From G965233625 sp965233625 (GTDB lineage Bacteria; Planctomycetota; Planctomycetia; Pirellulales; Pirellulaceae): 64,000 nucleotides of DNA. This document shows, piece by piece, positions 33,044-40,658 of this stretch (position 1 is its first letter; every line of letters starts with the position of its first letter). The notes below the pieces were generated by a model. The model was not told the origin of the DNA. It worked only from the letters and a program-made list of their open reading frames with translations, and did not search any database. The position numbers were made by a program, and so were the translations under genes. Where the stretch lies: contig OZ247499.1 of assembly GCA_965233625.1 (NCBI GenBank), positions 7,130,001 through 7,194,000 of the forward strand. The letters run 5' to 3'.

Positions 33044-33301
33044 TTGAGTTGTGAGTACGATAGACACTTTGGTGCGTTGAATAAACAAACGCACTGGATG
33101 CTTTACGTCGCGGCGGCATGCAGATTACAATCGTCGCACCCGCAAAATAAGCCATCTGGAACGGCTGACCAGAAGCAGGCCGACCTCACGGCGCCCCCAA
33201 GTTTTACCTATTCAAAGATCGCTCAAGTTTCAACAAGCAGTGAACGCCCGGCGCGCCAGTATGGCCGCACAACCGCTTCACGTATTCCCGGAGATTCCTC
33301 T

Positions 33302-34171
33302 ATGGTGCGCCGTCTTCAGAACCGGCCTGTAGCATTTGTGTTTGTCGTTGCTTTGCTGGTGGCGAGCGGACTATTACCTGCCCTCGCGCCGCTTAGCTCT
33401 TTCACAGGCTATCAGCCCAAAGTTGCCGTCGCGCAGGATGCTGCCGATGATGCCGGCGCCGCCGTTGACGCAGCAGCAGGCGCCGCCGCAGCCGCCGGTG
33501 GTGGCACTGCCGCCGCACCCAAGGAAAAAACCAGCTACCTGATGTGGGTCTGGGAAGCTCTGGGGCTGCTGTACACGGTGGTCTTCCTGGGCCTATCGTT
33601 CACCGGCTTTGCGTTGTTCATTATGAACCTGCTAACCGCCCAGCGAGGCAACGTCTGCCCCGTTCATCTGGTGGAAGGATTTGAAGCCCACCTGAATGAA
33701 GAGCAGTATCAGGAAGCTTACGAACTTGCCAAGAATGACGAATCGTTCCTGGGCCAGGTTCTGTCGGCCGGTCTGGCCAAGCTTTCGCAGGGCTACTCGC
33801 ACGCGATCGAAGCCATGCAGGAAGTTGGCGAAGAAGAAAACATGAAGCTTGAGCACCGTCTCAGCTACCTGGCTCTGGTCGGCACGATCAGCCCAATGGT
33901 CGGCCTGTTCGGAACGGTGGATGGTATGATCCGCTCCTTCCAGATCATCGCCGCCGGCGGCGAAACACCTGAACCTGCTCAGCTGGCCAAAGGTATTTCG
34001 ACGGCGTTGTTTACAACGCTGCTCGGCCTGTTTATCGCGATTCCTTCGATCGTGGCTTACAACCTGCTGCGGAACAGAATCTCCCGCCTGGTGCTGGAAG
34101 TAGGCATCCTGAGCGAAGGCCTGATGAGCCGCTTTGAAACCGTTGGCACCGACGCTGGCAAACCTGCTTAG
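33302..34171 (+). CDS. ExbB/TolQ/MotA-type proton channel protein
   Basis: The 289-aa protein starts at the ATG 33302 with GGAG about nine bases upstream; the open frame further upstream is not coding-like. It has an extra N-terminal signal-like helix (residues 8-30) and an Ala/Gly-rich linker (about 45-75, ADDAGAAVDAAAGAAAAAGG), then the three helices of the TolQ/ExbB fold. The first is LYTVVFLGLSFTGFALFIMNLL. The other two are in the conserved block SYLALVGTISPMVGLFGTVDGMIRSF and AKGISTALFTTLLGLFIAIPSIVAYN. These helices surround the ExbD dimer and conduct protons. The signal-like leader is also found on other planctomycete ExbB proteins. Confidence 0.93.
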   Translation: MVRRLQNRPVAFVFVVALLVASGLLPALAPLSSFTGYQPKVAVAQDAADDAGAAVDAAAGAAAAAGGGTAAAPKEKTSYLMWVWEALGLLYTVVFLGLSFTGFALFIMNLLTAQRGNVCPVHLVEGFEAHLNEEQYQEAYELAKNDESFLGQVLSAGLAKLSQGYSHAIEAMQEVGEEENMKLEHRLSYLALVGTISPMVGLFGTVDGMIRSFQIIAAGGETPEPAQLAKGISTALFTTLLGLFIAIPSIVAYNLLRNRISRLVLEVGILSEGLMSRFETVGTDAGKPA

Positions 34172-34238
34172 TAGTAGAGTCTGCGTTACCTGACGTGCGG
34201 AATTAGCACAGCGTTTACCGGGAAGATAGAGAACAGCG

Positions 34239-34730
34239 ATGCGTCTGAAAAAGAAGTCTGGCTCGAACGTGCTGGAAGGCGATCTCACGCCAATGATTGA
34301 TATGACGTTCCAGTTGATTGCATTCTTTATGGTGCTGATTAACTTCTCCCAATCAGACGCCCACGACCGCGTGGTGCTGCCCGATAGCTCGCTGGCCAAG
34401 CCGCCAAAAGAAGCAGTGGAGTACGCAATCACGATGCAACTGGATCAGAAAGGCACGATCTGGGACGGCGACGAGCCTGTGCCGGTGGAAACCGTCAAGC
34501 TGATTCTGAACCGCCGTATCAACGATATGCGTTCGCAGAATATCCCTGTGGAAGAAGGTACGATTATCATCCGCGCCCATCAGGAATGTCCGGTGGGCGC
34601 CGTCCAGGAGCTGATCAAAGAGTGTCAGTCGATGGGCTTTGAGATTTTCGCACTGAGAGCCAAAGAGAAGGTGAACTTCAGTGCGGCGACGGAGTTTGCG
34701 AAGGTGCAGCCGCATCTGGAAGCGGAGTAG
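34239..34730 (+). CDS. ExbD/TolR-type protein 1
   Basis: The 163-aa protein has the ExbD layout: a short cytoplasmic N-terminus (MRLKKKSGSNVLEGDLTPMI), the proton-carrying Asp at residue 21 in MIDMTFQLIAFFMVLINF, one membrane helix and a periplasmic alpha/beta domain. The C-terminal half (IIIRAHQECPVGAVQELIKECQSMGFEIFALRA) matches the TolR/ExbD fold. It follows exbB by 67 bp and precedes a second, different ExbD by 66 bp. Two dissimilar ExbD subunits suggest a heterodimer in the motor. Confidence 0.93.
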   Translation: MRLKKKSGSNVLEGDLTPMIDMTFQLIAFFMVLINFSQSDAHDRVVLPDSSLAKPPKEAVEYAITMQLDQKGTIWDGDEPVPVETVKLILNRRINDMRSQNIPVEEGTIIIRAHQECPVGAVQELIKECQSMGFEIFALRAKEKVNFSAATEFAKVQPHLEAE

Positions 34731-34796
34731 CGGTTCCACACGCGGCGATCAAACGAGTAAGAAGTTTCTGACGGTAATGAAAGAAGGCCACGCGGT

Positions 34797-35306
34797 ATGA
34801 AGATCCGTAACCGTAAAGAATCTGGCGAAAAGATTGAACTGCAGATGACGCCGATGATTGACATCGTGTTCCAGCTGCTGGTCTTCTTCGTGATGACCTT
34901 CAAGGTGGTCGCCATGGAAGGTAACTTCAATATCAAGATGCCCGCGGCAGGCGTCGCTTCTGGAACGCCGGAGCTAGACAAACCGCTGCCGATGGTGCTG
35001 CGGATGACGGCGAACGCCGATGGCTCGTTGCGTAGCATGACCATCGACAACACACCCGTGGGCGATATGCAGTCGTTACGGCAGCACATTGCTGGTTATC
35101 TGGGCGACGACCGTGGTGATAGTTCGCGGCAGGCGCAGTCGGAAATCGAACTGGATTGCGACTATAATCTGGACTATTACGAAGCCATCCGCGCTATCAC
35201 CGCGGTGACCGGTTATCAGCAGAAAGTGGGCGACCGCAAAGAGCTGATCAAACTGGTAGAGAAGGTCCGCTTCAAAGACAATACGGGCAAGAAGCCAGGC
35301 GGTTGA
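34797..35306 (+). CDS. ExbD/TolR-type protein 2
   Basis: The 169-aa protein opens MKIRNRKESGEKIELQMTPM with Asp22 in the following IDIVFQLLVFFVMTFKVV helix, the expected proton-accepting position. The periplasmic domain carries LRMTANADGSLRSMTIDNTPVG, then LDCDYNLDYYEAIRAITAVTGYQQK, and the charged tail RKELIKLVEKVRFKD. It is only distantly similar to the preceding ExbD. Both are predicted to sit inside the ExbB ring and to transmit proton-motive force to the periplasmic TPR partners. Confidence 0.92.
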   Translation: MKIRNRKESGEKIELQMTPMIDIVFQLLVFFVMTFKVVAMEGNFNIKMPAAGVASGTPELDKPLPMVLRMTANADGSLRSMTIDNTPVGDMQSLRQHIAGYLGDDRGDSSRQAQSEIELDCDYNLDYYEAIRAITAVTGYQQKVGDRKELIKLVEKVRFKDNTGKKPGG

Positions 35307-35337
35307 TGCCAGCAAGCCGCGTTTCAAAGGTGCAAGT

Positions 35338-36915
35338 ATGCAGAACGGAAACACCCGGCGGCCAACAGCATTGATCTTTCTTTCTCGCATGCAAGTAACG
35401 CCCGGTGCTTGCTGCGTTCTCTTGTTAGCTGCGGTTGCTTTGCCCGGTTGCGGCGGCAGTGACCCTGTTGCTCCCAAACCTGCCCCGGTTCAACTACGTG
35501 CTTCGGATGGGCAGGCGCCACCGGCAGTTGTTTCAGCGGCGGATACGGCGCCGGCTACCCCTGACGTTACGGAAGATCCCGTCGCGGTCGTGCCCAAAGA
35601 GCCGCGTAACCTGGGCCAGCTTACCGGTGGAGATACCGAGCCGGGCGTCTTCAGCACACCGTTGCCGGCCGCGCGGCCCATGACGATTGTGCCGGGCAAA
35701 GTCCGCGCGGCGGGCATTCGCACTATCCAGGGCAAATACCTGACGCTGTACACGGACCTGCCCTCGTCACCCGCCATTGATGAGTTGCCCGCAGTCTTCG
35801 ACGCTGCAGTGCCCCAGTGGGCTGCCTACTTCGCAACGCCGCCAGACAAAGTCGCTGCCTTTAAGATGAGCGGCTTTCTGATGAAGGATAAGAACCGCTT
35901 TCAGGCTGCCGGTCTAATTCCTGACGGTCTGCCAGAGTTCCCCAACGGCATTCAGTCCGGTCACGAGTTCTGGCTTAACGAGCAGAAAGAGGATTACTAC
36001 CGCCGTCATCTGCTGCTGCACGAAGGCTGCCACGGCTTTATGACGCTGCTGCTCGGCGGCGCCGGTCCGCCGTGGTACATGGAAGGTATGGCCGAGTACA
36101 CGGCGACCCACAGTTGGGAAAACGGGCGGTTGCAACTGATGGTCAACCCGCAGCGTAAGGAGCTGGCGCCGGGCTGGGGCCGTGTGCGGATGATTCAGGA
36201 TCTGTATGCACGCGGCGAACTGCTGACGCTGGACGATATCATGCGGTACGACGCCCGTGCTCATCTACGGAACGATCCTTACGCATGGTGCTGGGCGGCG
36301 GTAACTTTCTTACAGAACCATCCGCTGACCCGCGAGGCTTTCACCGGCTTGCGCAACAAGGTGCGTGACCGCGGACTCTCTTTCAGCACGGGCTTCAAAC
36401 AACAGCTTGCCGCCGCTTGGCCAAAGATCACCGCTGCCTGGCAGTTATTCATTGTGAACATCTGTTACGGGTACGATGTTCAGCGCGAAGCCGTGGTCTA
36501 CACTCAGGGGCCCGCCAAGTCGCCCGGGACCGGCGCCGCTCAGACGGCGACCCTTCGCGCCGACCGGGGCTGGCAGTCCACCGGCATCCAGCTTCTGCCC
36601 GGAACCGCCTACAAGATCACCGCCGCGGGCAGATATCAGATCGGCACAGAGCCTGACGTGTGGTGGTGCCAGCCGCCCGGCGTCACCCTGGAATACCATG
36701 ATGGCAATCCCGCTGGCATGATTCTCGTCGCACTGCACAACGACGAAAGCCCCTTGCAGGGCGGCGTCACACCACTGCTTAAACCCCTGAAATTAGGCGC
36801 CGGCCGGCAGTTGACCTCTGGCCCGGGCGGCGTGCTTTATGTCCGCGTTAACGAGCCGGGCAACGCATTGGGTGATAACGCGGGTGAGTTTAAGATCACC
36901 GTCAGCAGGCCTTAG
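35338..36915 (+). CDS. Putative zinc-metallopeptidase lipoprotein (HExxH, gluzincin-like)
   Basis: The 525-aa product has a lipoprotein signal (LLLAAVALPGCGG, Cys about residue 38) and a Pro/Ala-rich linker. In the middle, HLLLHEGCHGFMTLLLGGAG gives the zinc site HEGCH (HExxH), followed 13 residues after the second His by WYMEGMAEYTA, where the Glu is the usual third ligand of gluzincin-like (peptidase MA type) proteins. The last 150 residues form a beta-rich domain (TGIQLLPGTAYKITAAGRYQIG, LYVRVNEPGNALGDNAGEFK), reminiscent of a PA-IL/galactose-binding fold common after planctomycete hydrolases. It ends the TPR/ExbBD operon, 31 bp after the second exbD, so it may be the effector or processing enzyme of that machine. 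The substrate is unknown. Confidence 0.78.
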   Translation: MQNGNTRRPTALIFLSRMQVTPGACCVLLLAAVALPGCGGSDPVAPKPAPVQLRASDGQAPPAVVSAADTAPATPDVTEDPVAVVPKEPRNLGQLTGGDTEPGVFSTPLPAARPMTIVPGKVRAAGIRTIQGKYLTLYTDLPSSPAIDELPAVFDAAVPQWAAYFATPPDKVAAFKMSGFLMKDKNRFQAAGLIPDGLPEFPNGIQSGHEFWLNEQKEDYYRRHLLLHEGCHGFMTLLLGGAGPPWYMEGMAEYTATHSWENGRLQLMVNPQRKELAPGWGRVRMIQDLYARGELLTLDDIMRYDARAHLRNDPYAWCWAAVTFLQNHPLTREAFTGLRNKVRDRGLSFSTGFKQQLAAAWPKITAAWQLFIVNICYGYDVQREAVVYTQGPAKSPGTGAAQTATLRADRGWQSTGIQLLPGTAYKITAAGRYQIGTEPDVWWCQPPGVTLEYHDGNPAGMILVALHNDESPLQGGVTPLLKPLKLGAGRQLTSGPGGVLYVRVNEPGNALGDNAGEFKITVSRP

Positions 36916-36929
36916 AGGCACTGGCTGAA

Positions 36930-37157
36930 TCAACCGCCTCCCACCGGGGGCAGTACGGTGAGTTCGTCGTTTTCGTGAAGAACGTGCTGTTTGTCGCGGA
37001 TAAGCTGGCCGTTCACCGTGAAGACGTGCACGCTGTCTACTTCAATCTCCAGTTGTTTCAGCACATCTTCAATTGTTGCGTCCTGCTCAATCGTGAACCC
37101 GCCGCCTGGCGGTGTCCGGTCCTTGAGCATTCCCATCAGCTTCAGCTGGATATCCAT
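36930..37157 (-). CDS. MoaD/ThiS-family small sulfur-carrier-like protein
   Basis: This 75-aa beta-grasp protein reads MDIQLKLMGMLKDRTPPGGG at its N-terminus and ends LTVLPPVGGG, with the C-terminal Gly-Gly that in MoaD and ThiS is adenylated and thiocarboxylated. The insert DATIEDVLKQLEIEVDSVHVFTVNGQLI corresponds to the helix and strand before the tail. There is one extra Gly after the usual GG, so the end would need checking. It lies 4 bp after the ExbD-like gene in an operon with a kinase and a sigma factor, with no molybdopterin or thiamine genes in the window, so its role may be a sulfur-transfer or ubiquitin-like tag. Confidence 0.85.
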   Translation of the reverse strand: MDIQLKLMGMLKDRTPPGGGFTIEQDATIEDVLKQLEIEVDSVHVFTVNGQLIRDKQHVLHENDELTVLPPVGGG

Positions 37158-37161
37158 CGGC

Positions 37162-37554
37162 TTAGTTCTTCCTGGTTGGTTGCATCTTAAGATTAACGTC
37201 CGTGAACCCGGCCTCGAGTGCTGTTTTCACGGCAAAGGAAACCTGTTCGCGTGGTGAACGGGCGTCCTGCTGAATGACCAATGTAACGTCGCCCGCCGGA
37301 TCCGTCAGATGGGACTCAAGCCGTTTGCGTTCACGCAGCAATGTTCTGGTAAGCGTCGCCGGCTGTACGCTGCGTCCGTCAACTTCAAGGTCACCTGTGG
37401 CGGAGATGTTAATCGTAACGACTGCCGGCTGCTGTTTGGGCGATGGCCGGAACCAGACGTAAAGCAGCACTAGCACGGCGGTCAGCATCACGCCGCCCCG
37501 TACGACAAGGATCAGCCGCTTCGTCCACGAGGGCTTACGTTTTTCGTCTTGCAT
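37162..37554 (-). CDS. ExbD/TolR-like single-pass protein lacking the proton Asp
   Basis: The 130-aa protein has a basic N-terminus, a membrane helix (LILVVRGGVMLTAVLVLLYVW, about residues 14-34) and an extracytoplasmic alpha/beta domain. That domain (VVTINISATGDLEVDGRSVQ, then VTLVIQQDARSPREQVSFAV and ALEAGFTDVNLKM) resembles the ExbD/TolR C-terminal fold, including the final (A/D)-x(2)-AG-x(2)-V block. The membrane helix has no Asp at the proton-binding site, so it should not work in a proton motor by itself. It sits between a receptor kinase gene (18 bp) and a MoaD-like gene (4 bp). Assignment is by pattern only. Confidence 0.6.
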   Translation of the reverse strand: MQDEKRKPSWTKRLILVVRGGVMLTAVLVLLYVWFRPSPKQQPAVVTINISATGDLEVDGRSVQPATLTRTLLRERKRLESHLTDPAGDVTLVIQQDARSPREQVSFAVKTALEAGFTDVNLKMQPTRKN

Positions 37555-37572
37555 GGCGATGGCGGCCGGCGG

Positions 37573-39924
37573 TTAGGTGAGCGAGTTTCGGGTGGGCGTC
37601 TGAGCTTCGCTTTGCCTTCCCATGGTTTCCGCCACTTTCGCCGTTTCTTTTCTAGCTGCCGCGTGCACACCACGTGGGAACCGGGCGTCCCACCAGGTCC
37701 GCGCTTCGAGCTGGCTCCACTGGTGCGCTTCGGGGGCTTTGTCCAGCATCCGCAACAGCTCATCCATCGATGAGGGACGCTCTGCGATTTCTTTGGAAAG
37801 GCAGCGCCCGGTGAACTCATCAAGCTCCTCCGAGACGCTGCCAGTGGCCAATTCTGAAGGCGGCGGCGGTACGTCGTTCATAATCTGATACACCAGCGTG
37901 TTGAACTCCGCCGGCCGGAACAGCGTTTCGCCGGTCAGCAGGCGGAACGTGACGGCGCCAACCGCGTAGATGTCGCAACGGGCGTCAACATCGCGCGGAC
38001 GCGAGAACCGCTCTGGGGACATATACATTGGCGTGCCGCTGATGCCGGCGCCGGCGCGGATTTCGCGGGTCTCCGGAGCATCGATATTTCGCACCAGGCC
38101 GAAGTCCAGCACCTTCACCACATCGGCTTCGCCCCCGCGGCGGCAGAGCATAATGTTGTGCGGTTTGATGTCGCGGTGAATCATTCCCAGTGTGTGCGCC
38201 TCGCACAACGAGAGGCAGATCTGCCGGACGATATGCACCACGCGTGCTGCGGGGATCTGCCCTTCGATGCGTGCGAATTCCGCCAGCGATAGCCCTTCAA
38301 TCAACTCCATCGCGTAGTAAAAACGGTTGTCGGGCGTATGTCCGTAGTCGAAGATCTGAATCGTATTCGGGTGGCTCAACCGGCAGGCCATCTGCACTTC
38401 CTGTTCAAAACGGGCAATGCCCGCCGTGCTGACGTTGGAAAGCAGCTTGACGGCAGTGGGCCGTTGCAGCATGGCATGTTGGGCGCGATAGACAACGCCC
38501 ATGCCGCCCTCGCCAATCTTTTCTTCCAGTTTGTACTGTCCTACGGGTTGCTGCCCTTTAGCCCCCCGGCGCATCGTGGCGATGCGCACCATCGACAGCA
38601 GCCACCCGGCAATCGCAACGCCTAAAGTCACCAGCAACAGGCCATAGGCCAGTTCCAGATACCACAGCGGCGCGTAGGCTTCCGCACGGTCAACTTCCGA
38701 AGTAACCCCAAAGCCATATTCGGGCAGCCACTCCCAGACGCCGATCACTTCCACGCCGCGGTAGTCGCGATAGCCGTTCAGGTCCAGACCTCTCTCCCCG
38801 GCTGTCGCACTTGCGGCCATCAGCGTCAGCGGCTGGGTTTTAAGTCTCTCTGGCACTTCGCCGCCTCGTGTAAGGTCGGCGCCGGGATCGCGGATTTCGA
38901 TCTGGAACACGGAAGACTGCGTGTCTTGCAGCAAGCCAATCTGTTGCAGTTGCGACGTAAAGCGGCTTTCCGAAAGCATCAGCCCACGGTCGTCAAACGC
39001 ATAAGTCTCTCCGCTGTTGCCCATCCTTGCCACGGTCAGAATCCGGGAGAAATGGTGGCTCGCCAGTGTGCTGAGTGAAAGCTTCGCGATAATCTGACCA
39101 TCTGCGTTGTAGACCGGCGCACTGACCCAGATAAGCGGCTCTTGGGTGTTGCCCTTGCCGCTGGAAAAAAGCGCTGCGGGTTGTGGCCGCATAAACACGA
39201 TTTTCCCGTCGAAGACATCTGGCGTGGTTGCGTAAGCAGCCTGTGAAAGCCGCTGACCGGCGACGGTGTTTCCGCTGCCTGTAAGCACGATGCCATTGCG
39301 ATCGCTAATAACATAGCCAACCGCCCCTTCGCGGCTGAGAAAGGGTGAAAGAGTCTGGCGGATGATGGCAGCTTGTGTGCCGTCATCGGCTTTGCGTTTG
39401 CTTGAAGATGCTAGTTTGGCGGTGGCCGTGCGGATTTGATTCTGGCTGCTCCAGGCTTTGGCTTCGGCTTGCATGTCTGCGATCCAGAGCCGCATCGCCG
39501 TGATGTCCGCTTTGAGAATCGTCTGCAATTCAGTTTCGCGGATTTCGCGGAGTGACTGGTGCAGACTGGCGTACACCCACCATGCCAGCGCTGTGAATAG
39601 CAGTAACGCCAGCACACTGACGATTGCACGCCGGCTACGCGGTCCGAAGAGCCATGTGATCCATCCCGTAAAGGCTGCGTAACGGGTTGCCTGGAACGTG
39701 GACCTTGCCCGCGCAATCGCACGTGCTTCATCCGGGTCGAAGGGAATTTCTTCACGCGGTTCGATAATCGTCTGACTGGTATCAAACTCAAGCAGCGATT
39801 CTACTTCGCGCAATAGCTGCATATCGCCTTCACAGACCTGCTCTAGATACGCCGTGCGCTCGGCGCCCTGCAAGCCGCTGGCGGCAGCGAAAATCTGCTT
39901 GACCCTCTTGTGTAGGTTGCTCAC
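37573..39924 (-). CDS. Receptor Ser/Thr protein kinase with extracytoplasmic Cache-type sensor
   Basis: The 783-aa protein has a cytoplasmic helical N-terminus (residues 1-95, LEQVCEGDMQLLREVESLLEFD), a membrane helix (about 100-121), an extracytoplasmic double-Cache-like sensor (about 125-420, with SFLSREGAVGYVISDRNGIVLT and LIWVSAPVYNADGQIIAKLSLS), a second helix (about 422-445) and a C-terminal kinase domain. The kinase has GEGGMGVVYRA (about 470), AVKLL (catalytic Lys), HRDIKPHN (about 581), VLDFGL (about 606) and SPERF, so all catalytic residues are present. The N-terminal cytoplasmic helical module is often found in planctomycete Hanks kinases coded behind an ECF sigma factor. Here the sigma gene overlaps it by 4 bp (ATGA), so translation is coupled. 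Confidence 0.93.
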   Translation of the reverse strand: MSNLHKRVKQIFAAASGLQGAERTAYLEQVCEGDMQLLREVESLLEFDTSQTIIEPREEIPFDPDEARAIARARSTFQATRYAAFTGWITWLFGPRSRRAIVSVLALLLFTALAWWVYASLHQSLREIRETELQTILKADITAMRLWIADMQAEAKAWSSQNQIRTATAKLASSSKRKADDGTQAAIIRQTLSPFLSREGAVGYVISDRNGIVLTGSGNTVAGQRLSQAAYATTPDVFDGKIVFMRPQPAALFSSGKGNTQEPLIWVSAPVYNADGQIIAKLSLSTLASHHFSRILTVARMGNSGETYAFDDRGLMLSESRFTSQLQQIGLLQDTQSSVFQIEIRDPGADLTRGGEVPERLKTQPLTLMAASATAGERGLDLNGYRDYRGVEVIGVWEWLPEYGFGVTSEVDRAEAYAPLWYLELAYGLLLVTLGVAIAGWLLSMVRIATMRRGAKGQQPVGQYKLEEKIGEGGMGVVYRAQHAMLQRPTAVKLLSNVSTAGIARFEQEVQMACRLSHPNTIQIFDYGHTPDNRFYYAMELIEGLSLAEFARIEGQIPAARVVHIVRQICLSLCEAHTLGMIHRDIKPHNIMLCRRGGEADVVKVLDFGLVRNIDAPETREIRAGAGISGTPMYMSPERFSRPRDVDARCDIYAVGAVTFRLLTGETLFRPAEFNTLVYQIMNDVPPPPSELATGSVSEELDEFTGRCLSKEIAERPSSMDELLRMLDKAPEAHQWSQLEARTWWDARFPRGVHAAARKETAKVAETMGRQSEAQTPTRNSLT

Positions 39925-40496
39925 CGCTGGTCGTCCTGGCTTAACTCACGTTTCAGCCACGCGCGGACCATACGCCAGTCGTTTTCAACGGTCCGCTTCG
40001 AGACGCCCAGTAGGTCCGCGACTTCGTCGACTTTCAAACCGCCGAAAAAACGCATTTCAACAATTTGCGCCTGTCGCGGGTCTTTCTCCGTCAGACGTTG
40101 TAAAGCTTCGTCCAGGGCAAGTAGGTCTTCGTCCCGTTCCGGCGAGAGCGGTTCGTTGAAATCCAGTGATACACGTTGCGACTCGCCACCACGTTTGAGG
40201 CGCCGCTTTGATTTGGCGTGATCCACCAGAATGCGCCGCATGATATTGGCGCCGACGGCAATGAAGTGCGTTTTGCCGTTCCAGATCACGCGCGACTGAT
40301 CGATCAGCTTGAGATACGCTTCATTGACCACCGCCGTCGCGTCCAGCGTATGCCCCGGCGACTCATTCTGCATCAGCGCGTGCGCCATCCGGCGGAAATC
40401 TTCGTAGGCTACTTCGATCAGTTCTTCCGCCGACCATCTACCTGCAGCTAATTCGCAGAGGGCATTGGTAAGTTCTTCACGGCGGTTGATATCCAT
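39921..40496 (-). CDS. ECF-type sigma factor (planctomycete Sig-70_X6-like)
   Basis: The 191-aa protein contains sigma2 with RRMAHALMQNESPGHTLDATAVVNEAYLKL and the ILVDHAKSKRRLKRGG segment, then sigma4 with LTEKDPRQAQIVEMRFFGGLKVDEVADLLGVSKRTVENDWRMVRAWLKREL. The LDATAVVNEAYLKL and ILVDHARxKR motifs mark the group that planctomycetes and Acidobacteria use with Ser/Thr kinases. No anti-sigma gene is adjacent; instead the next gene, with a 4-bp overlap, encodes a membrane kinase. Control of the sigma factor by phosphorylation is therefore likely, though not shown. A perfect inverted repeat lies about 80 bp before its start. Confidence 0.93.
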   Translation of the reverse strand: MDINRREELTNALCELAAGRWSAEELIEVAYEDFRRMAHALMQNESPGHTLDATAVVNEAYLKLIDQSRVIWNGKTHFIAVGANIMRRILVDHAKSKRRLKRGGESQRVSLDFNEPLSPERDEDLLALDEALQRLTEKDPRQAQIVEMRFFGGLKVDEVADLLGVSKRTVENDWRMVRAWLKRELSQDDQR

Positions 40497-40573
40497 AACG
40501 CACCTGAAAGGTTTCAGGTCTAAATGATCGCAGCGCCACAGTCATGCAGATTGATAACGTGGCATATACCAGT

Positions 40574-40589
40574 CTGCCACTGGTGGCAG
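40574..40589. repeat. Near-perfect dyad upstream of the sigma-kinase operon
   Basis: CTGCCAC (40574-40580) and GTGGCAG (40583-40589) flank a two-base centre. It lies 78 bp before the sigma factor start and 70 bp after the CDF gene stop. There is no T-run on either strand, so an operator is more likely than a terminator. Confidence 0.5.
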
Positions 40590-40658
40590 GGTATCGCAAG
40601 AATTTGTTGCGGAAAGTAAATACGCCCTGGGGTGTGTTAATAACCACCAATTCTATGG

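Noticed and set aside
33044..33301. N-terminal extension of ExbB by 86 residues
   Set aside because: The extension has no protein-like features, while the ATG at 33302 has a ribosome binding site and is followed by a signal-like helix.
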